Below the pieces are notes generated by a model. It was not told the DNA's origin. It saw nothing but the letters and a program-made list of their open reading frames with translations, and did no database searches. From contig CAIWMA010000196.1 of assembly GCA_903913645.1 (NCBI GenBank), forward strand, positions 1 through 36,848: a stretch of 36,848 bases of DNA, read 5' to 3'. Positions within the stretch are counted from its first letter, which is position 1. Each line of letters starts with the position of its first letter. Both the position numbers and the translations under genes were made by a program. Positions 24,195-31,919 of the stretch are shown in pieces. Source of the DNA: an uncultured Bacteroidales bacterium. Lineage in GTDB: Bacteria > Bacteroidota > Bacteroidia > Bacteroidales > UBA4417.

Positions 24195-25787
24195 ATGTTA
24201 AACCCTTATAACCACTATGAAATGAGCAATATTATAGTAGCTGTTATTGCAGCTATTGTCGGGTTAGGTGCAGGAATCGCCCTGGCAACCTCCCTGCTAC
24301 GAAAGTCGATCGAAAAAAAGAGCATCCATCTGATTCAGGACGCTGAAGAAAAAGCCGAAATGATCAGAAAAGAGAAAATGCTCCAGGCAAAGGAGAAATT
24401 TCTCCAGCTTAAAACCGATCACGAAAACATGACTCAGGAAAAAAACAACCTGATAGCAAAAAACGAAAACCGGCAAAAACAACGCGAACAACAACTGAAC
24501 CAGCAACATAGCGAAATTCAGAAGAAAAACGAAGAAGTTCAGAAACAGCTTAAAGAAGTTACCGAATCAAAAGTAAACCTCGATCAGCAAAAAGAAGTCA
24601 TAACCCGCAAACAGCAGGAAATTGACAAAGCTCACAAACAATATATCGATCAACTCGAAATCATTTCGGGCCTTAGCGCCGATGATGCCAAAAACCAACT
24701 GATCGACAATATGAAAGATGAAGCCCGTACACAGGCTATGGCATCTATCAACGACATTATTGACGAAGCTAAACTGAAAGCCAACAACGAAGCTAAAAAA
24801 ATCATTGTTGAAACTATACAGCGCACTGCTGCTGAGCAAACCATCGAAAATACAGTTTCTGTTTTTAATATTGAAAGCGAAGAAATCAAAGGCCGTATCA
24901 TTGGCCGCGAAGGTCGCAATATACGTGCCCTTGAAGCTTTAACAGGCATTGAAATCATTATCGACGATTCACCTGATGCCATTATCCTATCCGGTTTCGA
25001 CCCGGTTCGCAGGGAAATAGCACGCCTTTCACTTCACAAACTGGTTACCGACGGCCGTATTCACCCGGCACGTATCGAAGAAGTTGTTGCCAAAACAAAA
25101 AAACAAGTCGAGCAGGAAATTATCGAAGCCGGTAAACGTACAACTATAGATCTGGGTATCCACGGTCTCCATCCTGAATTGGTAAGGCTGATTGGCAGAA
25201 TGAAATACCGTTCATCCTATGGTCAAAATCTCTTGCAACATTCACGCGAAGTAGCAAACCTTTGCGCTACCATGGCTGCCGAACTCGGACTCAACGTTAA
25301 GAAAGCCAAACGCGCCGGGCTTCTCCATGATATTGGAAAAGTAGCCGAAAACGATGCCGAATTGCCACACGCAATCCTGGGTATGAAAATTGCCAAGGAG
25401 TACAAGGAGCAACCGGATATCTGCAATGCCATTGGAGCTCACCACGACGAAATCGAAATGGAAACGCTTATCGCACCTATCGTTCAGGTTTGTGATGCTA
25501 TTTCAGGCGCCCGCCCGGGTGCCCGCCGCGAAGTAGTTGAAGCCTATATTCAACGTTTGAATAAACTCGAAGAAATAGCCCTCTCCTACCCTGGTGTTGT
25601 TAAAACCTACGCTATACAAGCCGGACGCGAACTTCGTGTTATTGTTGGTGCCGATAAGGTTACAGACGAAGAATCAAATCAGATAGCTTTTGATCTTTCA
25701 CGCAAGATACAGGAAGAAATGACGTATCCCGGACAGATTAAGATAACGGTTATCCGCGAAACAAGGGCCATAAGCTTTGCAAAATAA
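24195..25787 (+). CDS. rny: Ribonuclease Y
   Basis: A membrane-anchored endoribonuclease that starts mRNA decay. The 530 residues have the family order: an N-terminal membrane helix ([20 protein letters not shown], residues 11-30), a long charged coiled coil (about 36-215), a KH RNA-binding domain with [24 protein letters not shown] (231-254), and an HD domain with His349 and His378-Asp379 in [10 protein letters not shown]. The C-terminal region ends with [20 protein letters not shown]. An ATG at 24222 is an equally good start, placing the helix at residue 2. It follows the 6S RNA terminator by 29 bases, so it needs its own promoter or readthrough. Confidence 0.95.
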   Translation: MLNPYNHYEMSNIIVAVIAAIVGLGAGIALATSLLRKSIEKKSIHLIQDAEEKAEMIRKEKMLQAKEKFLQLKTDHENMTQEKNNLIAKNENRQKQREQQLNQQHSEIQKKNEEVQKQLKEVTESKVNLDQQKEVITRKQQEIDKAHKQYIDQLEIISGLSADDAKNQLIDNMKDEARTQAMASINDIIDEAKLKANNEAKKIIVETIQRTAAEQTIENTVSVFNIESEEIKGRIIGREGRNIRALEALTGIEIIIDDSPDAIILSGFDPVRREIARLSLHKLVTDGRIHPARIEEVVAKTKKQVEQEIIEAGKRTTIDLGIHGLHPELVRLIGRMKYRSSYGQNLLQHSREVANLCATMAAELGLNVKKAKRAGLLHDIGKVAENDAELPHAILGMKIAKEYKEQPDICNAIGAHHDEIEMETLIAPIVQVCDAISGARPGARREVVEAYIQRLNKLEEIALSYPGVVKTYAIQAGRELRVIVGADKVTDEESNQIAFDLSRKIQEEMTYPGQIKITVIRETRAISFAK

Positions 25788-25804
25788 TTGAATACAATTA
25801 CAAG

Positions 25805-25842
25805 AAAGGAGTTCTTACACAAAGGGCTCCTTTTTTGTTTTT
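25805..25842 (+). terminator. Intrinsic terminator of rny
   Basis: AAAGGAGTTC (25805-25814) pairs with GGGCTCCTTT (25824-25833), ten pairs including two G-T, around a nine-base loop. The T-rich tail TTTTTTGTTTTT overlaps and follows the stem. Confidence 0.8.
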
Positions 25843-25893
25843 GAATAAGTGTTAATGCTGATTTTATGATTTGTAAATCTCATTCTTGATTTA

Positions 25894-25928
25894 ATCCGAA
25901 ATCCAACATCCGAAATCCGACATTTTTC
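25894..25928. repeat. Heptamer-period array upstream of the YciB-NUDIX gene
   Basis: The clearest array: ATCCGAA, ATCCAAC, ATCCGAA, ATCCGAC, then ATTTTTC, all in strict 7-base phase and ending 5 bases before the ATG at 25934. Confidence 0.8.
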
Positions 25929-25933
25929 AATTT

Positions 25934-27019
25934 ATGGATAACAACCAATTAAACCTCTTTAAAAAACTCCTTCCCGGTTTATTGCCTATTTTCGTCTTTA
26001 TTTTGGTTGACGAATTCTGGTCGACGGAGGCAGGACTTGTGGTTGCTGTTATTTTTGGAGTCGGGCAGCTTGGCTATGTGTTTATCCGCGAAAAGAGGTT
26101 CGACAGTTTTGTATTTTACGATACTGCATTATTGGTTGTGCTGGGCGGTATCTCAATTGCGTTAAATGATGAAATATTTTTCAAACTTAAGCCAGCACTT
26201 ATTAACCTGATTTTCTGTGCTGTACTCGGATTTTCAGCGTTCAGCAGCAAAAACCTGTTGATGATATATTCCCAGCGGTATATGGGCGATTTGAAGATGC
26301 CTGCGGGAGCTGAAAAAGCCATGCAGCAAACCATGAAAATTTTATTCTGGATGATGCTGGCCTATACGATGCTTATAGTTTATTCTGCATTTTACATGAG
26401 TAAAGAAGTATGGGCGTTTATAAGCGGTGCCTTTTTGTACATTCTTTTCGGATTGTTTTTTACATGGCAGTTTCTCACAACGAAACGAAAACAAAGAGCA
26501 CCTGATACCAAAACTGAATGGGTTCCCCTGGTTGATGAAAAAGGTATGGTTATAGGCAAAGCCACACGGGCTGAAGTCCACCGTGGACAAGGCAAACTGC
26601 ACCCGGTAATACATTTGCATATTATCAACAGCAAGGGTGAAATCTATCTGCAGAAACGGGCTAAGAACAAAGATACTTTTCCTGGCAAATGGGATACTTC
26701 TGTCGGCGGTCATGTTGACCTGGGCGAAACCATTGAACAGGCTTTACTTCGCGAAACTGCTGAAGAGCTTAATATCAAAGGAATCCATCCCATTCCGATG
26801 GTTCAATATAAATGGGAAACGGAAGTTGAATCGGAACTTGTTTTCAGTTTCAGGGCGATTTATAATGCTACACCGGTTTTCAATAAGCAGGAAATTGATG
26901 AAGGAAGATTCTGGACTGTTCAGGAAATTAAGAAAAATATGGGAACAGGAATTTTTACGCCAAACTTCGAAAATGAGGTTCCTGTTTTATTAAAAGCAAT
27001 AGGGAGAAACCAGAATTAA
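25934..27019 (+). CDS. YciB-like membrane domain fused to a NUDIX hydrolase
   Basis: A 361-residue two-domain protein. Residues about 8-185 form five to six membrane helices resembling the septation protein A (YciB/IspZ) family, including the NDEIFFKLKPALIN segment and the last helix SGAFLYILFGLFFTWQFL. Residues about 193-355 are a NUDIX domain of the isopentenyl-diphosphate-isomerase-like type (EWVPLVDEKGMVIGKATRAEVHRG, then LQKRAKNKDTFPGKWDTSVGGHV). The Nudix box runs from Gly259 through Glu265, Arg273, Glu274, Glu277 and Glu278 to Ile281 and is intact, so the hydrolase should bind metal and be active. Substrate unknown. The gene stands alone after the rny terminator. Confidence 0.85.
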   Translation: MDNNQLNLFKKLLPGLLPIFVFILVDEFWSTEAGLVVAVIFGVGQLGYVFIREKRFDSFVFYDTALLVVLGGISIALNDEIFFKLKPALINLIFCAVLGFSAFSSKNLLMIYSQRYMGDLKMPAGAEKAMQQTMKILFWMMLAYTMLIVYSAFYMSKEVWAFISGAFLYILFGLFFTWQFLTTKRKQRAPDTKTEWVPLVDEKGMVIGKATRAEVHRGQGKLHPVIHLHIINSKGEIYLQKRAKNKDTFPGKWDTSVGGHVDLGETIEQALLRETAEELNIKGIHPIPMVQYKWETEVESELVFSFRAIYNATPVFNKQEIDEGRFWTVQEIKKNMGTGIFTPNFENEVPVLLKAIGRNQN

Positions 27020-27069
27020 ATTATGCGGAATCCAAAACAGATCCGATTTCTGTTACAAAGTATTGTTTT

Positions 27070-27342
27070 TCAAAGCACTATAACTCCTTCTATCGCCGAT
27101 GCTTTCTGGTATCTTTCAATAACTTCATCAACATTGAGCATTAATTCTTTCACTGTGATGCTTACATATTTCCCTCCGGCAGAATGCCTGTTGGTAAATT
27201 CAGCCTGCTGTGGAAACAAGTCGTGCAACATGGCGAAAATGCGGTTTTCGGCAGGAGCAATAAACTTAAACATGTAAACCGAAGGCCATGTAACACTAGT
27301 GGTTAGATGTTCGCGAAGTGTATCGAAATTGTGTGTATCCAA
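27070..27342 (-). CDS. DUF493 family protein (YbeD-like)
   Basis: A 90-residue protein with the ferredoxin-like DUF493 pattern: WPSVYMFKFIAPAENRIFAMLHDL, then RHSAGGKYVSITVKELMLNVDEVIERYQKASAIEGVIVL. The family is thought to be regulatory; no activity is known. The start is a TTG at 27342. It gives the usual family N-terminus (MDTHNFDTLREHL), and no ATG is available before a stop codon upstream. It is divergent from the purine nucleoside phosphorylase gene, with 82 bases between the starts. Confidence 0.85.
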   Translation of the reverse strand: MDTHNFDTLREHLTTSVTWPSVYMFKFIAPAENRIFAMLHDLFPQQAEFTNRHSAGGKYVSITVKELMLNVDEVIERYQKASAIEGVIVL

Positions 27343-27424
27343 CGAAGAAATCTATTTAATTTAAAATCAGAGTAAAACTGTTTGTGTAACTTAGCAGTCG
27401 TATAATAACATTAACATTAAGCAT

Positions 27425-28237
27425 ATGTTTGAAATGATCAAGGAAGTAGCTGCTTTTTTACAAAGCAAAGGTATCACATCTCCCGATACCGGTATAGTTC
27501 TGGGAACAGGTTTGGGAAAACTGGTTTCCGAAATTGACATAGAAGTCTCCATTGATTATGCTGATATTCCTAATTTCCCTGTATCGACGGTTGAATCCCA
27601 TAAAGGACATCTTATTTATGGGAACCTCCAAGGGCATAAAGTCCTGGCCATGCAAGGCAGGTTCCATATTTATGAAGGCTATTCACTTCAACAGGTTACC
27701 TTGCCAATCAGAGTTATGAAGCTATTGGGAGTAAAATGGTTGCTGCTTTCCAATGCTGCCGGCGCTATTAATAAAACCTATCAGAAAGGCGACCTGATGT
27801 TGCTCGACGATCATATCAACCTATTACCTGCAAATCCACTCACCGGCAAGAATATTGACGAACTCGGTCCCCGTTTCCCGGATATGAGTTGCCCCTATTC
27901 CCCTGAACTCAATCACAAAATGCACCTGGCTGCAGAAAAGTTTAACATTACTCTGCATAAAGGTGTTTATGCCGTTGTGGCCGGACCAAACCTCGAAACC
28001 CGTGCTGAGTACCGTTATCTTGGAATGATTGGCGCTGATGTGGTAGGAATGTCGACAGTTCCTGAGGTTATTACTGCAAATCATATGGGGTTGCCCTGCG
28101 CCGCCGTGTCGGTAGTGACCGATTTATGCGATCCGGATAACCTTGTTCCTGCAAAGCTGGAGGATATACTGGAAACAGCCGGGAAAGCTGAGATCAAACT
28201 TATACAACTGTTTAAAGAAGTGATAATGAATCTCTGA
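27425..28237 (+). CDS. punA: Purine nucleoside phosphorylase, trimeric type
   Basis: Cleaves purine nucleosides with phosphate for salvage. The 270 residues match the trimeric PNP family: GIVLGTGLGKL (phosphate loop), the HKGH segment at 59-62, QGRFHIYEGY with His81, LLLSNAAGAIN, and VVAGPNLETRAEYR with Glu191, the residue that selects 6-oxopurines. DVVGMSTVPEV follows. In the base-binding position equivalent to human Asn243 this protein has Asp233 (SVVTDLCDPDNL), which in related 5'-methylthioadenosine phosphorylases recognises a 6-amino group. The upstream region has TATAAT at 27401-27406. Confidence 0.93.
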   Translation: MFEMIKEVAAFLQSKGITSPDTGIVLGTGLGKLVSEIDIEVSIDYADIPNFPVSTVESHKGHLIYGNLQGHKVLAMQGRFHIYEGYSLQQVTLPIRVMKLLGVKWLLLSNAAGAINKTYQKGDLMLLDDHINLLPANPLTGKNIDELGPRFPDMSCPYSPELNHKMHLAAEKFNITLHKGVYAVVAGPNLETRAEYRYLGMIGADVVGMSTVPEVITANHMGLPCAAVSVVTDLCDPDNLVPAKLEDILETAGKAEIKLIQLFKEVIMNL

Positions 28238-28248
28238 AATGCAACCAA

Positions 28249-28764
28249 TTACTTCCGGACGTATGTCTCCCTGGTATTGGTAAAGAAATAACTATTGGAT
28301 TTATTCTTAGCAATAAAACCCTTTAATTCAGCAGAGGTGCTAAAGGTTTCCTTGATATAATCTGTAACCTCAGAGGTAGTTACCTGACCGGCTTTTTCAT
28401 CATAGTTGAACTTGAACAGGCTGTAATTAGTGCCTTCTTCTTCTATAGCATTCATAAAGGTTTCGCCGTTAACATCGGAAAAAGTGAGTGTATAGACGGT
28501 TTCGCTGTATGAACTATCAGAGGAAGAATATTCCATTTTTTTAGCTGTCGCGTGAAACTTATCACCTTTGGTAACGATAAAATAGGTTGGATGAGCTGAT
28601 TCCTTATCGGCGGGACTTATCCACTCACCAATCAGATCGGGTGAAACTTTAACCGTCCCTTCATCAATAGGAACACTACTTGAAAAAGGACAGCCGGCAA
28701 ATAAGACAACTATTGCCAAAAGGCCTATTGTCAAGGATACTTTTTGAAAAAGGGTAACTCTCAT
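28249..28764 (-). CDS. Lipoprotein of unknown function
   Basis: A 171-residue protein with a lipoprotein signal (LLAIVVLFAGC, lipobox LFAGC with Cys25). The mature part begins with PDLIGEWISPADKES and is rich in beta strands (TYFIVTKGDKFHATAKKMEY, SETVYTLTFSDVNGETFMNAIEE), a pattern seen in lipocalin-like proteins that open with a 'GxW' motif. It ends in KSNSYFFTNTRETYVRK. No catalytic residues are evident. It is convergent with punA with only 11 bases between stop codons, and has an exact TACTTTTG promoter element upstream. Confidence 0.75.
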   Translation of the reverse strand: MRVTLFQKVSLTIGLLAIVVLFAGCPFSSSVPIDEGTVKVSPDLIGEWISPADKESAHPTYFIVTKGDKFHATAKKMEYSSSDSSYSETVYTLTFSDVNGETFMNAIEEEGTNYSLFKFNYDEKAGQVTTSEVTDYIKETFSTSAELKGFIAKNKSNSYFFTNTRETYVRK

Positions 28765-28800
28765 ACTATTTTAAATTAAAAATTGATTTGTGTTGTTTAA

Positions 28801-28808
28801 CAAAAGTA
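28801..28808 (-). promoter_or_regulatory. -7 promoter element for the lipoprotein gene
   Basis: Minus-strand TACTTTTG, an exact TAnnTTTG match, about 37 bases before the ATG at 28764. Confidence 0.5.
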
Positions 28809-28921
28809 AGGCAAAAAACATAATCTGCTGCCGTCATATCTATAATAGTAAATCCATCTCACAGAATCCTTCCTATTTATACGTAGGAATTCTAAAATCA
28901 CGAATCAGAATAAGGATGCTT

Positions 28922-29398
28922 TCAAAGCTGCAATTCCACCATTTCTTCCAGGTAATCGTGCTGCAGGTCTTCATGTAATGCTCCGATCGCTGTATGAATT
29001 TTCCTCACCTGGTTCAAATACAAATTATTAAGTGAATTACTTGATTTTATTGGAATCCGCGATTTTTTAAATTTAGCGCAAAAGTGAATAAGCAACTCAA
29101 CTTCTGTTTGTTTGTGACCAGAATAGCGGATGAATTTATTGGTTGTCTTTAGAATTTTCCTAATACTTTTTTTAGCAAAATAAAGATGATTGAGATTGAT
29201 TTCTGCAAATTGAGTATCCATCTCCTCTTTTATATTCCGGATATATTCCAGCTCATTATTGGCATCGAATAACAGGTAACTCAACAGTTCCTTATTCTCC
29301 TTTTTATATTTTAACAGTTTCATGCAAATATCAATCACATCGCTGCTAGGCAATGTAGCAAGTTCTTTTTTCAAAGTGCTGATTGATGATGCTTTCAT
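28922..29398 (-). CDS. Hypothetical helical protein coupled to DUF3820
   Basis: A 158-residue, mostly helical, basic protein without signal or membrane segment. Not recognised with confidence, although similar unnamed proteins are common in Bacteroidota next to DUF3820 genes. It begins KASSISTLKKELATLPSSDVIDICMKLLKYKKENKELLSYLLFD, followed by three helical stretches with charged faces (NLNHLYFAKKSIRKILKTTN, KFIRYSGHKQTEVELLIHF). Its ATG overlaps the stop codon of the DUF3820 gene as TAATG, so translation is coupled. Confidence 0.75.
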   Translation of the reverse strand: MKASSISTLKKELATLPSSDVIDICMKLLKYKKENKELLSYLLFDANNELEYIRNIKEEMDTQFAEINLNHLYFAKKSIRKILKTTNKFIRYSGHKQTEVELLIHFCAKFKKSRIPIKSSNSLNNLYLNQVRKIHTAIGALHEDLQHDYLEEMVELQL

Positions 29399-29625
29399 TA
29401 GAGTTGGTTCATTTTCTTTATTGGATCAAGCAAATACTCAAGCCCGTTGAGCTTAATCTCATAAATTGTGCGCAGCAACATTCCAAGTTTGCCTTCAGGA
29501 AATCCTTTGGCATTAAACCATTCCAGATACGATACGGGAAGATTACACAATATCCGGCCCTTATACTTACCGAATGGCATTTGCATTTTTACGAGATCAA
29601 GGAGTAATTTGGAATCAGGCTGCAT
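29398..29625 (-). CDS. DUF3820 family protein
   Basis: A 75-residue protein matching DUF3820: MPFGKYKGRILCNLPVSYLEWFNAKGFPEGKLG, in which the MPFGKYKG and LP-YL-WF elements are diagnostic. The family was linked to a Pseudomonas virulence-factor regulator by structure but has no established activity. It is the first gene of a two-gene unit; the next gene starts within its stop codon. Confidence 0.85.
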   Translation of the reverse strand: MQPDSKLLLDLVKMQMPFGKYKGRILCNLPVSYLEWFNAKGFPEGKLGMLLRTIYEIKLNGLEYLLDPIKKMNQL

Positions 29626-29642
29626 AGGTGAGTGTGGAAAAT

Positions 29643-29803
29643 GGTTATTGGTTATTGGAAAAAAGTTTCAGAGTTTCAAGGTTTCAAGTTCCGGCACGGT
29701 GAAGGCCCTAATTCAAAAAGAGTAAAAAACATAGTGGTTTCAGAATTGGCACCTATCCCACAATTTTACCATTCTCTATTTCCTATTCCCCTTATTCATA
29801 TCC
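29643..29803. repeat. Heptamer- and octamer-period arrays before the DUF3820 gene
   Basis: GGTTATT, GGTTATT, GGAAAAA (29643-29663) are phased 7-mers. They are followed by an 8-base period (AGTTTCAG, AGTTTCAA, GGTTTCAA; 29664-29687). A second array at 29769-29803 reads CCATTCT, CTATTTC, CTATTCC, CCTTATT, CATATCC and includes the stop and last eight codons of the adjacent hydrolase gene (minus strand). Confidence 0.6.
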
Positions 29804-30369
29804 AGGTATTCCTCAGTACTAATAACCTTTGCGTAGGCTTTAAGTGTTGCCAGGGCTGCTAACTGAACATCTTCGGCTTGTACAGTTTTACCGTCAAAAG
29901 TTTGGTTTTTGGCAGCGCAGGCATCCTGAATTACGGTGCATTCGAAACCATAATCAGAAGCAGCACGTGTGGCGGCTTCCAGGCACATATTCGTCTGCAT
30001 GCCGCAAAGTACAAGCTTCTTTATATCATTTTTGTTCAGGAAGTCCAGCAAATCTGTGTGTAAGAAGCTGTTGACTTCATTTTTTACAATTATTTTTTCG
30101 CCGGCCAGGGGAGCTACATTTGAATGTATTGCAGCACCTTGTCCGTCGCCATGTTTTATATGAATTATCATTTGGTTCGCTTCCCGAGAATGGATCAGAA
30201 GTTTCTGCGCATTTAAACTGGCAGGAACCGGGTTTACCAGTTCCGACGATCCACCAGCAAAGTAGAAATTCTGAATATCAATAATCAACAGCGCAGTTTT
30301 GGGCATAGGATTTTGAGCATGTGTCACGATCGAAATTATAAAGCTTAGAATAAAAAGTAACTTTTTCAT
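29776..30369 (-). CDS. Exported isochorismatase-fold cysteine hydrolase
   Basis: A 197-residue protein with a signal peptide (KKLLFILSFIISIVTHAQ) followed by a complete isochorismatase/nicotinamidase fold. The catalytic triad is Asp31 (LLIIDIQNFYF), Lys96 (IIVKNEVNSF) and Cys129 (LCGMQTNMCLEAATRAA), and the cis-peptide region before Cys is normal. Most members are cytoplasmic, so export is unusual. The substrate is unknown; family activities include nicotinamide, ureidoacrylate and isochorismate hydrolysis. Its C-terminal codons lie in a heptamer array. Confidence 0.87.
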   Translation of the reverse strand: MKKLLFILSFIISIVTHAQNPMPKTALLIIDIQNFYFAGGSSELVNPVPASLNAQKLLIHSREANQMIIHIKHGDGQGAAIHSNVAPLAGEKIIVKNEVNSFLHTDLLDFLNKNDIKKLVLCGMQTNMCLEAATRAASDYGFECTVIQDACAAKNQTFDGKTVQAEDVQLAALATLKAYAKVISTEEYLDMNKGNRK

Positions 30370-30756
30370 AAAACAATTTGAAAAGTTTATCGCCTATAAA
30401 TTTGGCGGGGAGAATGGTTTCTTATTTCAAATGGATGTTGCTTCAAAATTAATCTAAAATCCAATGTGATCTTCAAGGGTTGATTCAATTTCAGTATTTG
30501 ATAAATGCCACTTTTCATAGGGGGGAACTGCGGCAAAAGCTGGCAAACAATCCCCCCCTTTCCAGGTTACAATTTTCCTGAAATATTCATCTAAAAAACC
30601 GTTTGGTTCGCCGATGGTTATCCGTGATTAACCGATTTTAAACTTTCTTTAACGGTTTATCGTGTAACATTTATTTGCCATCGCCGTCATATGAACGAAA
30701 TCCAGATAAAAAACCAAGAACCAAAAAGCCTCGCAAGAGAATAAAAATCAAAAGCC
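30370..30756. other. Intergenic region with inverted repeats upstream of the repeat protein
   Basis: No gene. GGGGGGA (30520-30526) and TCCCCCC (30551-30557) form a 7-bp GC stem around a 24-base loop. Downstream is a cluster of AACC/GGTT elements: AACCGTTTGGTT (30597-30608, a perfect palindrome around GTTT), GGTTA/TAACC (30616-30633), and CGGTT (30653-30657). A promoter-like TTTATTTG lies at 30670-30677, 80 bases before the ATG of the repeat protein. The elements may be operators or a structured leader. Confidence 0.45.
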
Positions 30757-31674
30757 ATGAAAACATCAATCTTAGTATCAAGTTTCGCAGCCCTTTGCCT
30801 CCTTTTAACCTTTGCAGAAGCACCAAAACGCCACAATGATGAAATCAGCAATGCCACGTTGGTCAGCAATTTCTACTACATACCTTCTAACCTTACCTTT
30901 GCTGCACCTGCTGAAAATATATCAGCAAACCCGAAAGAGTACACTGCTCCAAAAAACAGTGTAAAAAAAGTAAAACTGACTGAAGACTTCAGTTACCTGA
31001 AATTTAATGTTTCTGATTATTCAGATAACAATGAAATAAATACTGAAGTTGACGTTGAAAATTCATTGGAATCCCTGAGGTTTGATGCAGCTGATTATAC
31101 TGAAAACACTCAGATGACTACGACTGATGCCATTGAATTACCCGAAAACGAATTTCCAAACCTGGAGTTTGATGTAACCGGGTATACTGAAAACAGTGAA
31201 ATGACTTCACAAGATGCTATTGAATTACCTGTAAACGAACTCGCCAAATTGAAATTCGATGTAAATCAATATATTGAAAACACTGAGATGACTTCTGCCG
31301 ATGCAATAGAATTACGTGTTAATGAGTTCGCAAAACTGAAGTTTGATGTAACTCAATACACCGAAAACCTGGATATGACTTCAACTGATGCCATTGAATT
31401 ACCGGTAAATGAGTTCGCCAAATTGAAGTTTGATATAAATGAATACACTGAAAATACTGAGATGACTTCACCAGACGCAATAGAATTACCTGTAAACGAG
31501 TTCGCAAAACTAAAATTTGACGTAACAAAATATACCAGTACCGATGAAACAAATTCAGGTGAAATTACAGAACTACCTGTAGATGAATACAGTTACCTTA
31601 AATTTGATGTAAATAAATATGCTGCACAAAGCAACTTAAACTCTGACAATTTCGGCGAAATGCCAATAAATTAA
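30757..31674 (+). CDS. Secreted protein of 29-residue tandem repeats, function unknown
   Basis: A 305-residue protein with a signal peptide (MKTSILVSSFAALCLLLTFA, cleavage probably after Ala22). A unique segment (about 23-73) is followed by eight tandem units. The LKFDV core recurs at residues 81, 107, 136, 165, 194, 223, 252 and 281, a strict 29-residue period after the second unit. The unit consensus is LPVNEFAKLKFDV, then xxYTENTEMTSxDAIE. It is strongly acidic, with alternating hydrophobic residues in each core suggesting stacked beta strands. No cysteine lies in the repeats, and no catalytic motif or sorting domain is seen. I do not recognise the family. It is followed by a strong terminator, so it is a single-gene unit. 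Confidence 0.82.
   Translation: MKTSILVSSFAALCLLLTFAEAPKRHNDEISNATLVSNFYYIPSNLTFAAPAENISANPKEYTAPKNSVKKVKLTEDFSYLKFNVSDYSDNNEINTEVDVENSLESLRFDAADYTENTQMTTTDAIELPENEFPNLEFDVTGYTENSEMTSQDAIELPVNELAKLKFDVNQYIENTEMTSADAIELRVNEFAKLKFDVTQYTENLDMTSTDAIELPVNEFAKLKFDINEYTENTEMTSPDAIELPVNEFAKLKFDVTKYTSTDETNSGEITELPVDEYSYLKFDVNKYAAQSNLNSDNFGEMPIN
30976..31662 (+). repeat. Coding tandem repeat of about 87 bases, eight units
   Basis: DNA for the 29-residue units of the secreted protein. Units 3-5 are nearly identical as protein yet differ at many synonymous third positions (for example GTAAACGAACTC, GTTAATGAGTTC and GTAAATGAGTTC in equivalent places). The first step is 78 bases, the others 87. Confidence 0.85.
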
Positions 31675-31724
31675 AATAACAAAAACTCGGGATAGCTATA
31701 AACACAACTGCCCCATTCTGAAAC

Positions 31725-31762
31725 ACAAGAGGTTACCTTACAGGTAGCCTCTTGTATTTTTA
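31725..31762 (+). terminator. Intrinsic terminator of the repeat-protein gene
   Basis: ACAAGAGGTTACC (31725-31737) pairs with GGTAGCCTCTTGT (31743-31755) over 13 positions with one G-T pair, loop of five, followed by ATTTTTATT. Confidence 0.85.
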
Positions 31763-31919
31763 TTTATTCCTGGTTCTGATTATTTCTAATTCAAAACCAA
31801 ACATCAAAAGGTTGAAACCGCCTTCAGGCAACTCAAGGGAAATATAACACGCCTTTTTTGATTACCTTTACAATGCATTACAATTTCCTTTTCACCAAAA
31901 CAGATTGGGAGCCACCAAC

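Noticed and set aside
30511-30560. The G6/C6 stem considered as a known riboswitch
   Set aside because: The loop sequence matches no riboswitch core that I recognise, and the element is nearly 200 bases from the start codon, upstream of the likely promoter.
30976-31662. Regular repeats of 87 bases considered as a CRISPR or other non-coding array
   Set aside because: The repeats are in frame, contiguous without spacers and diverge at third codon positions, so they are protein repeats.
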